Assembly: GCA_003223325.1 (NCBI GenBank)
Contig: QHYS01000010.1
Span: 22,112-86,111 of the forward strand
Direction: 5' to 3'
Length of the DNA stretch: 64,000 nucleotides
From: Acidobacteriota bacterium
GTDB taxonomy: Bacteria > Acidobacteriota > Terriglobia > Acidiferrales > UBA7541
The notes beneath the pieces are model-generated. The model worked only from the letters and a program-made list of their open reading frames with translations, was not told the origin of the DNA and did no database searches. The position numbers and the translations under genes were made by a program. Every line of letters begins with the position of its first letter. The first letter of the stretch is position 1. Of the stretch, positions 1-8,711 are shown in pieces.

Positions 1-1155
1 AAATTCGGGCTCACTTGCCAACCTCAAAATGGAGCCAGCGAGGGCCTGGGTATCGCCAGGTTCGACAAGCAACGCGTTCTCTCCGTGCTCGAGTATCTCG
101 GCAAATGCTTTCAGGTTGGTGGCTATTATGGGCTTGCCTAAGGCGACCCCCGTAAGGAGTGCTCCGCTGGTGGTAACAGCCTTGTAGGGGTAGACAACCA
201 TGTCCACCGCAGAGTACAGGCTAGTCAACTCCTCCAAGGGCAGGAATCGGAAATCGAATGTTACCGAAGCGGAAATGCCCAATGATTCGGCCTTCCGCAC
301 GAGTGCCGATAAGAGTTCGGCACTGCCCGTGCCTGCAACCACCAGCCGTGCCTTCCCGCCCGCTCTTTGCACCTTGACCCATGAATCGAGGAGGAAGTCT
401 ATCCCTTTGTAAGGAAAAATGAGTCCCTGCCATAGCACCAGGCATTCGCCCGGCTCGGCGCTGTACTTGGAGCGAATGTGCTCACGAAAGGGCGCAGCAC
501 AATCGTAAAAAAGAGGCCCGTGTGGAATGATCCAGATTCGCTCCGATGGGATACGAAAGTCATCAACCAACTGCCGCTTAGCAGATTCCGAGTGGCAGAT
601 AAGAGCGTCGCTACTCTGGTACAGTCTGTGAAATCGGCGCCAGTGGCGCTGAGCGGTATCGTGTGGCAATAGGTCGTGAACGGTGTACACCATCTTGATA
701 CCCAAGCGCTTGCAATAGAACAAGAACCACGTTTCCAGGGGAACCCTCCATCTAAGCAGGGGAAGGAATTGCACGTGTAGCACGTCCGGACGCGCATACA
801 GCATGCGCACGGCGCTGCCAAGCAGATTGAGCATTGCTTCGGTGAACTTCAGCGGCCTGCGCAGTAACTTGGGAAGCTGGAATTTGCCGACAATGTCAAG
901 CAAACCAGGGCGATTGCGCAGCCCACGCGCTGAGAAGCATTGCGGATCGAGATAATAAGTAATCGACGCCAGTGTAACGAGCACGTTTTGCGCGAGCAGG
1001 GCTCTGCAAAGGTACGCGTCGTAGTAGGGAACGACCGCCCACAAGTCCATCAGGAAGACCTTAAGTGGGGCTCTTTGCTCACTCGCCTGACGGCCTAGGT
1101 TCGAATCCGCCGGTATCGCGCTCGTCCGAGATTCGCTGATGCTGCTAATGGCCAC
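1..1155 (-). CDS. Glycosyltransferase family 4 (GT-B), partial
   Basis: Retaining sugar transferase of the GT4 class, cytoplasmic, probably adding a residue to the exopolysaccharide repeat unit. The reading frame is open for 385 codons and leaves the window at its C-terminus. N-terminal Rossmann half carries LHVQFLPLLRWRVP and VYTVHDLLPHDT; the C-terminal half has the typical WQGLIFPYKGIDFLLDSW, VVAGTG, YPYKAVTTSG and GVALGKPIIAT blocks, then NALLVEPGD. The start is inferred to be GTG at 1155, whose first base is the last base of the upstream gene's TAG (TAGTG), so the two genes are translationally coupled; an internal ATG about 36 codons downstream is the alternative. Sugar specificity cannot be read from the sequence. 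Family call is firm, the start less so. Confidence 0.85.
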   Translation of the reverse strand, partial: MAISSISESRTSAIPADSNLGRQASEQRAPLKVFLMDLWAVVPYYDAYLCRALLAQNVLVTLASITYYLDPQCFSARGLRNRPGLLDIVGKFQLPKLLRRPLKFTEAMLNLLGSAVRMLYARPDVLHVQFLPLLRWRVPLETWFLFYCKRLGIKMVYTVHDLLPHDTAQRHWRRFHRLYQSSDALICHSESAKRQLVDDFRIPSERIWIIPHGPLFYDCAAPFREHIRSKYSAEPGECLVLWQGLIFPYKGIDFLLDSWVKVQRAGGKARLVVAGTGSAELLSALVRKAESLGISASVTFDFRFLPLEELTSLYSAVDMVVYPYKAVTTSGALLTGVALGKPIIATNLKAFAEILEHGENALLVEPGDTQALAGSILRLASEPEF

Positions 1156-2270
1156 TAGGCTGCTCTTCGGGCGGCTATCACTTCGCTGTAAAGCGTAATG
1201 TACTGTAACGTCATAGCTTGTGCGGAAAAATGCTCCCGTACGAATCGGCGGCCCTGGGCGGCAAGCGTTTTACCGAATTCGCGGTTGCACAACAGAAGTG
1301 TAATCTGTTGTGCTAGAGCTTCGGCGTCGCCTGGTGGTACCAAAAGTCCTGTTTGCTCGTGCAAAATCACGCTGGGCACGGCTCCAACTGACGTAGCGAC
1401 GACCGGCCTTCCGGCTGCCAGTGCTTCCAGGATGGTCATTGGCAATCCTTCTTTCACTGACGACGAAACCACGACGTCAAACGAAGCATAAACCTCGGCC
1501 ATGTTCTCAAGCTTTCCGACAAAGCGGACCTTATCTTGAATTCCGAAGGTGCGAGCCATGTCCATCAGGCTATCTCGGTCCGCACCGTCGCCGACGATGA
1601 CAAATTCAACTTCTGGATCCAGGCGCATGACCGCGGGAGCCGCCTGAAGGAAGTATTGAATTCCCTTTTCCGGTGCGAGCCGGCCGACCAACCCAACGAT
1701 CCGCCGATTCGGTGCGATCTCTCGGCGCAGTGCCGGCTGCGCTTGGGAAAAGGCCTCTGTATCGATACCGTTAGCGATGATTCGGATTTTCCGCTCGTTC
1801 ACTCCGGCGGCTCGCAAGCGCTGAGCAACTTCTTCCGAGACGGCTACCGCCATCTGAAAGCGGCGCAGTACGGCGCGGTCCAGTACGCCATACAAACACA
1901 AGCTCCAATCATTGTCGTACCAGGTATGGCAGGTGGAGATGCGAGCAATTTTCGAGCCTCGGGAGGCCAGGTAGCCGTACAAGTCAGCCTTATAACCGTG
2001 AGTGTGTAGGATATCCGGTGACGCCTTTTCGAATGCACCTCTCAATGCCCGGACTGCACCCCAATCGAACCTTCCGTTGCAGGGAATGACTTGGACCGGC
2101 AAATCCAGTGCCTTGGCCGCGGCGGCTACTTCGGTGTTAGGAGCATGGGAGTTGTGAAATATGCCTATCGTGGCGGCAGACCCCATATCATTCAGTGTTT
2201 TGGAAAGGGTGAGAATAACGCGTTCGGCGCCGTAGAGTCCGCTGCTGCTGATCAACTGGAAGATTCTCAT
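1155..2270 (-). CDS. Glycosyltransferase family 4 (GT-B)
   Basis: GT4-family glycosyltransferase for polysaccharide assembly on the cytoplasmic face of the membrane. The N-terminal domain opens with MRIFQLISSSGLYGAERV, the nucleotide-sugar-proximal loop of this family, followed by HTHGYKADLYG. The C-terminal domain has LVGRLAPEKGIQYFLQA, FVIVGDG and the donor-binding E-x7-E motif in EGLPMTILEALAAGRPVVAT. The frame extends upstream to an ATG at 2381, but those 37 extra residues are Ser/Gln/Ala-rich and unlike the fold, and neither start has a clear ribosome binding site, so I prefer 2270. Stop overlaps the next glycosyltransferase by one base. Divergent from the acetyltransferase at 2487, leaving a short shared promoter region. 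Confidence 0.9.
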   Translation of the reverse strand: MRIFQLISSSGLYGAERVILTLSKTLNDMGSAATIGIFHNSHAPNTEVAAAAKALDLPVQVIPCNGRFDWGAVRALRGAFEKASPDILHTHGYKADLYGYLASRGSKIARISTCHTWYDNDWSLCLYGVLDRAVLRRFQMAVAVSEEVAQRLRAAGVNERKIRIIANGIDTEAFSQAQPALRREIAPNRRIVGLVGRLAPEKGIQYFLQAAPAVMRLDPEVEFVIVGDGADRDSLMDMARTFGIQDKVRFVGKLENMAEVYASFDVVVSSSVKEGLPMTILEALAAGRPVVATSVGAVPSVILHEQTGLLVPPGDAEALAQQITLLLCNREFGKTLAAQGRRFVREHFSAQAMTLQYITLYSEVIAARRAA

Positions 2271-2486
2271 CGATACTTGGGAAGTGCCCACTGCTCCATT
2301 TCGGAATCCAGGCGCCGACTGCGCGCTTGTCTGCAACGCACTCTGGCTACTATCAGGGGACCAGTTACTTTTCACTTTCATTTTAGCCGCATTAACGGTG
2401 ACCTTGCTCTTACGACGTGCTAATGTGTCGATCTAATTCCCTCGGGAGAAAGCACTTCCGTATCGCGCAATGAAGGTCGTGGACCT

Positions 2487-3071
2487 ATGGGCCTAATAGC
2501 AGACTTTAGAAGTGATCTTAGATTTTATCGGAAAATGAATCCCCAAAAGGGCTTTATTGGCTTGTTGTTAGATCGACCTTTCTTGATCTGTGCCAATTAC
2601 CGCTTGGGCTTTTGGGCCTGCAGGCTCACAAAACCAGTCGTCGGCACGGTAATGCGTGCTGTATATGTGATGACCAACCTAATCGTTTCCACCATGACGG
2701 GAGCCGACATACGGTCCGGCGCAGTGATCGGTCAGCGGTTCAACGTGCACACCAGCTTTGGAATCATGATTGCCGATGGTGTTGTTATTGGCGACGATTG
2801 CCGGATTTACACCGGCGTTTGCGTGGTCAACAAAGCAAACTTCCGGCACGAAGGACAGCCCAGAATTGGAAACAACGTAACACTCGGCGTGGGTTGCAAG
2901 ATTATCGGTGGAATTACAGTGGGCGACAGCGCCGTTGTCGGTGCGAACGCGGTGGTCCTCCACGACGTGCCACCATATCATATGGCCGTCGGAGTGCCTG
3001 CGCAGAACAAGCCCTTACCGCAGGACTGGGCAGAACTTCAAGCCGCAGAGCTGGCGGAACTCGCCACCTGA
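2487..3071 (+). CDS. Left-handed beta-helix (hexapeptide) acetyltransferase, CysE-like
   Basis: Acetyl-CoA-dependent O-acetyltransferase of the LbH superfamily, 194 residues, likely decorating the polysaccharide rather than making O-acetylserine because it sits among glycosyltransferases. Residues 1-60 are a helical hydrophobic part; residues about 72-170 contain the hexapeptide repeats (IADGVVIGDDCRIYTG, PRIGNNVTLGVGCKIIGG, ITVGDSAVVGANAVVL) and end with the conserved VPPYHMAVGVPA turn. His88 in NVHTSFG is the likely catalytic base by analogy with serine acetyltransferases. It lacks the long N-terminal domain of true CysE. Followed after 57 bases by a GT2 gene on the same strand, forming a two-gene unit inserted between minus-strand genes. 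Ribosome binding site is weak. Confidence 0.85.
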   Translation: MGLIADFRSDLRFYRKMNPQKGFIGLLLDRPFLICANYRLGFWACRLTKPVVGTVMRAVYVMTNLIVSTMTGADIRSGAVIGQRFNVHTSFGIMIADGVVIGDDCRIYTGVCVVNKANFRHEGQPRIGNNVTLGVGCKIIGGITVGDSAVVGANAVVLHDVPPYHMAVGVPAQNKPLPQDWAELQAAELAELAT

Positions 3072-3128
3072 ATTTCTCATGCACTTCGACTGAACGAAGC
3101 GCCGACCTGAACGAATTCCGTCCCCAAA

Positions 3129-4052
3129 ATGTCCCAAGACAATCGAGTTCAGGCTTCAGAGATGCCCACAGTCGACGTTATCGTACCGGCTTACAACGCT
3201 GCCCAATACCTGGCTGCGGCGATCGAAAGCGTTGTCGCGCAGACATTCGGCGATTGGCGAATGATTCTTGTTGACGACGGCAGCACCGACGGCACCCCTG
3301 AAATTGCCCGTACCTACGTTGAACGACTGGGTGCGAAACTGAAATACGTAAGGCAGCACAACCAGGGGGTGTCGGCTGCTCGCAATACCGCGATTCGGAA
3401 TTCTTCGGCCGAATTTCTGGCTCTCCTCGATGGCGATGATGTTTGGTTACCTCACCGGCTGTCCGAATCTCTAAAGGTCTTCGACCATTGTCCCGAGGTG
3501 GGTTTAGCCTACGGTCTAGTTTCGCGTATCGACCCCACCAGCGCCATCATCGATACGCCGCTCACCGACCAGAAACACGGCGAAGGCCGTATTGCATCTT
3601 ATATCTACATGCGGCGGGTACATTTGCCCTGTCCGACGATTACTCTTCGTAGGGCTTGCCTTGATGAGGTCGGTCTCTTCGATGAGACCATGCGGGCGAC
3701 CGAAGACCGGGATCTGTGTTTGCGCATAGCGCTGCGCTACGCGATCCGTTTTATACCCAAGGTCTTGGCCTATTATCGAATTTCACCAAATTCGATGAGT
3801 ACCGATCCGGAGCGCATGCTCCAGGCGCAACTACAGTTCATCGAAAAGCACTATGGCCAGCCCGGCTGCGGCTGGCGAGCGAAACATATCGCCCTAAGTA
3901 CCGTGTACCAGGAGCGCGCCGAAACCTTTTCTCGCCGCGGCAACGCCCGGCTTGCCTTGTCGAATGCGATGCGTGCCGTAGCTTTTAACCCACTTGATAC
4001 CCTGGCAGCCGCGTCTCTGACATTAAGTTGGTTCAAATCGAAGACGAGATAG
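3129..4052 (+). CDS. Glycosyltransferase family 2 (GT-A)
   Basis: Inverting nucleotide-sugar transferase, 307 residues. It shows the GT-A signature in order: VDVIVPAYNAAQYL (about 15-28), ILVDDGSTDGT (46-56), the acceptor-side QHNQGVSAARNTAI (76-89) and the metal-binding DGDD at 101-104. A later ATEDRDLCLRIALR matches the ED catalytic-base region of this family. No membrane segment, so soluble or peripheral. Lies downstream of the acetyltransferase and probably co-transcribed. Its acceptor and donor cannot be assigned. The C-terminal 60 residues are helical and not distinctive. Confidence 0.88.
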   Translation: MSQDNRVQASEMPTVDVIVPAYNAAQYLAAAIESVVAQTFGDWRMILVDDGSTDGTPEIARTYVERLGAKLKYVRQHNQGVSAARNTAIRNSSAEFLALLDGDDVWLPHRLSESLKVFDHCPEVGLAYGLVSRIDPTSAIIDTPLTDQKHGEGRIASYIYMRRVHLPCPTITLRRACLDEVGLFDETMRATEDRDLCLRIALRYAIRFIPKVLAYYRISPNSMSTDPERMLQAQLQFIEKHYGQPGCGWRAKHIALSTVYQERAETFSRRGNARLALSNAMRAVAFNPLDTLAAASLTLSWFKSKTR

Positions 4053-4129
4053 GTTCGATTGCTGGTTGCTGAGTAGGAAGTGAAGGTGAAACGCTTTCGT
4101 GGGCGCTTCTCACATAGGGCAATAGAGAC

Positions 4130-5929
4130 CTACTGGTGCTCGGAGGCTCCCACGCTCGGTGGCGTCTGCCAGGGATTGCCCGAATAGTCGTTCGTCTGGC
4201 CGTGGATAACCACCCCCGCGTTGCGAGCGGGGCTGCCGATGCTCAGGTTAAAATTGAAATGATCGAGGCTCGCCTCGCTGACAAATGTTGGCTCGGTAAC
4301 AAACAGAGGGTCTGAACAAAACTCGCCGCTGTATCCCGTGCTAGGGCAGCCGTCGTTTCGGGTACCGAAGACCTCATTGTGATCCCGCGCAATGAAATTA
4401 CTGGAGGACATCAAGGAGCCAAAGAAAAACAACCCTGGTGCCTGACCAGAATTGTATTTCGAATTGACGTAGCCCAAGACGATGTTGTCCTCGAAGCTGA
4501 CCGCCGGAATCGGATTCGTGCCGCAACTGGCGTCATGGCATTGAATGTCGAACACCGTGGCTCCATAGCCGACGAACGTATCGTGCTGAAGCGTCAGCTT
4601 GCTGCCAGAGATCATGGCGAATGTATTTTGGTCGCCAGCCGCACGGCAGAAATCTGACAGATGGGCGTTAAAAGTCGGGGGTGCTCCAATGATTGGGGCC
4701 GACATGCGGTCGCAGTTGCCTTCTGAAAAGCTATCAGTGAGGCTGGCACTGCTAACCGCACCCTCCTTGAATTGCTGTCCCATGTTCGCGTAAGACTCCG
4801 ATTGTGTGATCGAGATCGAACCGCCGGTCGAATGTAGAAAATCCAGGCCATCCTGTGTGTTGTAACGAAAAATACACCGAGTACAGCTTAGGTTCATCGG
4901 TGTATCTGCCGTCGCCATTCCGTCTCCATACCCACCGCTGTTATCGTCGTAACAGGAAATCGCCGGATAAGTGTCTACGATCGGATATTCTTCGTCGCAA
5001 CCATTCCACTCAATAGTAAGGTTTGTAGCGTTTATTTGACCATTGACGCTGGCAGTGTCGTTCCCATCATCGAAATTCCAGCCAGAATTCGTATTGAAGG
5101 CTATTCTGACACGCGTTGCGGTGATCGTCCCTCCAACCGGCCCACGAATGCCGGCGTTGTCGAAGCCGTGGAGGTTCATATCCTGCAGCAGGATATCGTC
5201 GGTCCCGGTGTTCGTCATCATGCCGTAGCTGCTGTAGTCGTCCATAGGAGGGCTAGTCCTGCAACTGGCGGGGTACTGAGGACTTCCAGTTGAGTGTTCG
5301 CACTGTGCATAATCGGTGAGTTCCAGACATTCCGCGTCGACGAACGCCGCGGAGCGCAGATCGAGAGTAACCGCCAGTCCGTAACCGCCATGCAGTTGTG
5401 TGTAGCTAGTGCCACAGTTCTGATAATGCTCACCAAGAATTCTCGTATGTTGACCCGAAGTGCCCGCAGGAATCGTAGGATTCAAGTCACCGTTAAACGG
5501 GTCACCAGTGCCGCATCCAAACGGAGACGAAGAATTGTTATTGCCATCTCGATAGCCAACACGCCATGGCCCCCCGCGAATAATCACGGTATCGCCACCT
5601 GCGATCACCCACCCACAACTCGGAAAGGAACTGCCTGTCGTGCCATCCGTAAAGAGATAGCGGTAATCGTTGAAGGCGCATGCCCGGTTCGCACCACTGC
5701 CGGGATATGGGGCGTCATGTTTCCCGTCGCATTGACCACTGGTCACATTGGAAGAATAACGAGTCCCGCCGTCATTGCGGATATACCACGTGGTTATGGG
5801 AGCGGGTGCGGCGGGTACCAGCGGGTCATTGCTGGTCGTGTTCGTACCACGTGCCGAAGTGACAGCGCTGCAGCCATTCATTAGGATGGTGGCGAATACC
5901 GCGGAGCAAACAATCATGAGACGCGTCAT
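4130..5929 (-). CDS. Secreted lipoprotein with parallel beta-helix fold
   Basis: A 599-residue exported protein. The start has an AGGTGA ribosome binding site and a lipoprotein signal peptide, with lipobox ILMNGC placing the lipidated Cys at residue 20. The mature part is rich in Asn, Gly, Ser and Thr and shows the irregular short repeats of right-handed parallel beta-helix proteins (for example TNTGTDDILLQDMNLHGFDN, NATNLTIEWNGC, FRYNTQDGLDFLHSTGG), with about twenty cysteines that could form disulfides. Such proteins are usually polysaccharide lyases, hydrolases or carbohydrate-binding surface proteins; I see no catalytic motif that allows a choice. Its position inside the glycosyltransferase cluster suggests it acts on or anchors the exported polysaccharide, which is inference. 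Confidence 0.75.
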   Translation of the reverse strand: MTRLMIVCSAVFATILMNGCSAVTSARGTNTTSNDPLVPAAPAPITTWYIRNDGGTRYSSNVTSGQCDGKHDAPYPGSGANRACAFNDYRYLFTDGTTGSSFPSCGWVIAGGDTVIIRGGPWRVGYRDGNNNSSSPFGCGTGDPFNGDLNPTIPAGTSGQHTRILGEHYQNCGTSYTQLHGGYGLAVTLDLRSAAFVDAECLELTDYAQCEHSTGSPQYPASCRTSPPMDDYSSYGMMTNTGTDDILLQDMNLHGFDNAGIRGPVGGTITATRVRIAFNTNSGWNFDDGNDTASVNGQINATNLTIEWNGCDEEYPIVDTYPAISCYDDNSGGYGDGMATADTPMNLSCTRCIFRYNTQDGLDFLHSTGGSISITQSESYANMGQQFKEGAVSSASLTDSFSEGNCDRMSAPIIGAPPTFNAHLSDFCRAAGDQNTFAMISGSKLTLQHDTFVGYGATVFDIQCHDASCGTNPIPAVSFEDNIVLGYVNSKYNSGQAPGLFFFGSLMSSSNFIARDHNEVFGTRNDGCPSTGYSGEFCSDPLFVTEPTFVSEASLDHFNFNLSIGSPARNAGVVIHGQTNDYSGNPWQTPPSVGASEHQ

Positions 5930-6389
5930 TATTTCACCTGCGAGCTCTTATGCAAAGGGCGAGGTTTAAGTCATTTACAACCAGAGACTTGCGGAAGGGC
6001 TCACCGGACCCAAGGTGTTCGGCTGGCCCGATGTAGATCTCCGGCCACGCCGCGATTGTGTGGCAGGAGTTCCGCTCAATCGACTGGTCGAAAGGGTTGA
6101 ACTAGGACAGGTGCTCAATCACTAACCCGGCACCCCTAATTACCCACGAACGGCGCCGTCTTGCTGTGTTTTTGCTCGATGATTGATTTTCCCTGGAAGG
6201 CTTCTCCGTCAAACTGTGGACAGCCGAGCAGGGCCACAGCGTACCGGTCTCCTTGAGCGTACTGCACACTGATTCGACAAATCCCTGCTGGCGGGCAAGT
6301 GAGTGGGCCCAGCATAGAATGAGGGGGAGAGATGTTGGATTAGAATTAGCCTGCGGCTCTAGGAAGAGAGGACCAACAGCGAGAGCAGT
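5930..6389. other. Intergenic, no gene seen
   Basis: Upstream of the beta-helix lipoprotein gene. No reading frame with coding character on either strand; presumably holds the lipoprotein promoter. A plus-strand frame running into the neighbouring GT2 gene is antisense and rejected. Confidence 0.5.
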
Positions 6390-7448
6390 TTACATGTTGG
6401 TTCGAGCATGGGGAAACTTTGCTGCCCACAAGAAATTTTCCCACATTTGCGCCCCGAAAACGGTCAACCGTGGAACGGTCCGCAGCCCCCAAAGCAGCAC
6501 GCGAAGCTTTGCTGTTCGGAGCAAAACTGGATTGGTTCTGTGGCGCACGGTAGGTTGCGAATTCGTTTGACATAACGACGTGTAGGCACCGAGCAAATAA
6601 TCTCGCGCCTGATCGAGGTTACCGGAAAGAAGGTGCCGCTTACCCTTTTCCGAATAAACGTAAGTCCTGATGGACGCGAGACGACTAAGCAGTAAGGACC
6701 GGGTTTTCTGAGAAAGCCTTTGGCTTTTGTCCCACTTGGTTAGAACACGTTCCAGACCTTCCAGCATTCTCATGTCATCTGCAGTTAAAGACTTTGAATG
6801 AACGCGGCGCAGGGCAAGCACCCGCGACTGGAACCCTATTTGCGCGCCTCTGTAAGTTATACGTAAACACAAGTCGTAGTCTTCAGGGCCTCGCAGACTT
6901 TCGTCGAAGAGGCCGGCATCAATGACCACCCGCTTGCTTACCACTGTTGCCGAAGGAATAATCTGACTGCCGGCCGCCAGTAAGTCCTCAAAATTCATGG
7001 GAGGGCTGAGGCTCTGCATAAAGGTTTTGCGAGGTAATCGAGTGTCACCGAAATGGACGGCGTCTGTGTAGACGAGGTCCAAGGAGGGCTTCTGCTCGAA
7101 TAAACTCATCTGCGCGGCCAGATATTCGGACGGCCAGCGGTCGTCGCCATCCAGAAAGGCGAGATACTTCCCTCGCGCAGCCCTAATTCCCGTATTGCGA
7201 GCCGCGGACGGGCCGCGATTCGTCTGTTTCAGGTATACGATCCGATCCTTGTATGGGCTGATAAGATACTCAAGAATCTGGGTGTCGGGCGAGCCGTCAT
7301 TGACGAGGATGATTTCGAAATCGGTGAAAGTCTGTGCAAAGACGGAATCCAGTGCGGCTGGAGTATATTCCACGCAGTTATACACAGGAATAATGACACT
7401 TACGGTTACAGCGCTACGCCCATAGTCACCCCGTTGATTTATTTCCAT
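6390..7448 (-). CDS. Glycosyltransferase family 2 (GT-A)
   Basis: Inverting sugar transferase of 352 residues. Motifs: VSVIIPVYNCVEY at about 16-28, ILVNDGSPDTQ, the QTNRGPSAARNTGIRAA acceptor loop (75-91), and FLDGDDRW with the metal-binding DGDD at 100-103. A downstream RGPEDYDLCLR provides the expected Glu-Asp pair. Start ATG at 7448 is preceded by AAGGG at suitable distance. The last ~60 residues are basic and Trp/Phe-rich (LWGLRTVPRL) and may associate with the membrane. About 300 bases separate it from the next upstream gene, so it may have its own promoter rather than belong to the wzm-wzt-galE operon. Confidence 0.88.
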   Translation of the reverse strand: MEINQRGDYGRSAVTVSVIIPVYNCVEYTPAALDSVFAQTFTDFEIILVNDGSPDTQILEYLISPYKDRIVYLKQTNRGPSAARNTGIRAARGKYLAFLDGDDRWPSEYLAAQMSLFEQKPSLDLVYTDAVHFGDTRLPRKTFMQSLSPPMNFEDLLAAGSQIIPSATVVSKRVVIDAGLFDESLRGPEDYDLCLRITYRGAQIGFQSRVLALRRVHSKSLTADDMRMLEGLERVLTKWDKSQRLSQKTRSLLLSRLASIRTYVYSEKGKRHLLSGNLDQARDYLLGAYTSLCQTNSQPTVRHRTNPVLLRTAKLRVLLWGLRTVPRLTVFGAQMWENFLWAAKFPHARTNM

Positions 7449-7745
7449 GATCCCTTAGCGGTCGTTAATCAACGTGTGTGATGACATCATCCCTGTATTC
7501 TGGGCGACATGGGCTGCGGGACGATCCTTATCTCTGAACCTCTGCTATCTGTCCGAGCAAAAGATATAGTAGGTCTTACAGTAAAACCTCTTCCTCATAT
7601 CGACCGCGAAGAACCCTCCCGCATTGTTCGTACAAGACGGCGAACGATATGACGAGGGAGGCCGGAGTACAGCACAGCGTCAACCGGCCAGCCCAGTTCT
7701 GCGAGGCTAATTCGAACAGTGCGGCAACAGTCGCTTCGCTCTCTT
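7449..7745. other. Intergenic, no gene seen
   Basis: About 300 bases between two GT2 genes. No convincing reading frame or RNA structure; likely promoter region of the downstream minus-strand GT2. Confidence 0.4.
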
Positions 7746-8693
7746 TCATACGGTGTAATCCAGTGCTTCTGCGATCTGGCCCAGAGAATGGTACATTTGC
7801 GCCTTATAATAAAATTTCTTTTTCCGGTTGAGAGCGACTAGCCACTGCGCGCCATTCCCCAAAAGCTCGCGAAAGAGGTACCGCGGAACGCCGAAGTACA
7901 AGACAGATTCTGCGGGCCAACGCTCTTGTCGTACGTTTGTTCTGCCCAAGCAAAAGTAATACTCGAGAAAGTAGTTCTTGGTAATCCTCAGCTGCACCAC
8001 GGGATGCAAAACAACTGCTTTGGGTGAATAAACAATCTTTTCGCCACCGCGCAGCAACCTGTTCCCAAACTCAGTGTCTCCACCCGTTATGCGACGTCGG
8101 GATCCTGAGATACCGAGATCGGTTCGGAACAGTCCATATTTTTCAAAAGCCACTCTCCGGAACGCCATATTGAGGCCCCACGGTGCTACCCGAAGCTCTC
8201 GCGCTTGGTCTCCCAGGTCAAAATCCAGAATGGGACCGGAAACCAAACGGTAACGACCGGCAGTGATGAGCCAGTCTGGTCTGCAGAGCCCGTTCCAAGT
8301 GGGGATGCTCCTCCCTCCCACGCCCATGCAATCAAACTCGGTGAACGCGCCTGCGAGCTCCCGCAGCCACTCGGGCGAAACTTCGACATCGTCGTCCGTA
8401 AAGGCAATGATTTCACTTGTGCTATTCGCGACACCGGTATTCCGAGCGCGAGAGGATCCCTGGCCCGGCTCGAACATATATCGGACGTTGAGACCTGAGG
8501 TCCGCGCGAATTCCTCGACAACACCGCGAGTGTTATCTGTGGAATTGTTGTCCACCACGACAAGTTCCCACTTGAGATTGGGCGGAACACTCATCTGTCT
8601 CAGACTTTCGAGCGTTTTCTCGAGGCTCGTGGCGCGATTGTAGCTGCAAAGAATGACGCTAATCGTAAGTAGATCTTCCATCTCTCCCACCAA
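7746..8693 (-). CDS. Glycosyltransferase family 2 (GT-A)
   Basis: 315-residue GT-A transferase. Motifs: ISVILCSYNRATSLEKTL (11-28), LVVVDNNSTDNT (44-55), the GQGSSRARNTGVA loop (78-90) and the metal site AFTDDDVEVSPEW with three Asp at 100-102. The segment RRITGGDTEFGNRLLRGGEK has the GGDTEF catalytic block typical of the rhamnosyl/galactosyl GT2 group with the NTG...DDD layout. Start could be the ATG at 8693 or the fifth-codon ATG (8681). It begins 18 bases after galE ends, so it is probably the last gene of a wzm-wzt-galE-GT2 operon on this strand. Confidence 0.88.
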   Translation of the reverse strand: MVGEMEDLLTISVILCSYNRATSLEKTLESLRQMSVPPNLKWELVVVDNNSTDNTRGVVEEFARTSGLNVRYMFEPGQGSSRARNTGVANSTSEIIAFTDDDVEVSPEWLRELAGAFTEFDCMGVGGRSIPTWNGLCRPDWLITAGRYRLVSGPILDFDLGDQARELRVAPWGLNMAFRRVAFEKYGLFRTDLGISGSRRRITGGDTEFGNRLLRGGEKIVYSPKAVVLHPVVQLRITKNYFLEYYFCLGRTNVRQERWPAESVLYFGVPRYLFRELLGNGAQWLVALNRKKKFYYKAQMYHSLGQIAEALDYTV

Positions 8694-8711
8694 TTCTCAC
8701 GATCGGGACTT

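Noticed and set aside
399..821. Long minus-strand frame within the first glycosyltransferase
   Set aside because: Same strand but wrong frame; the true frame (1-1155) shows the GT4 motifs, this one is Ser/Cys-rich without any motif.
1090..1115. tRNA-like GGTTCGAATCC (T-loop)
   Set aside because: It lies inside the glycosyltransferase reading frame and no acceptor stem, D-arm or anticodon arm can be folded around it.
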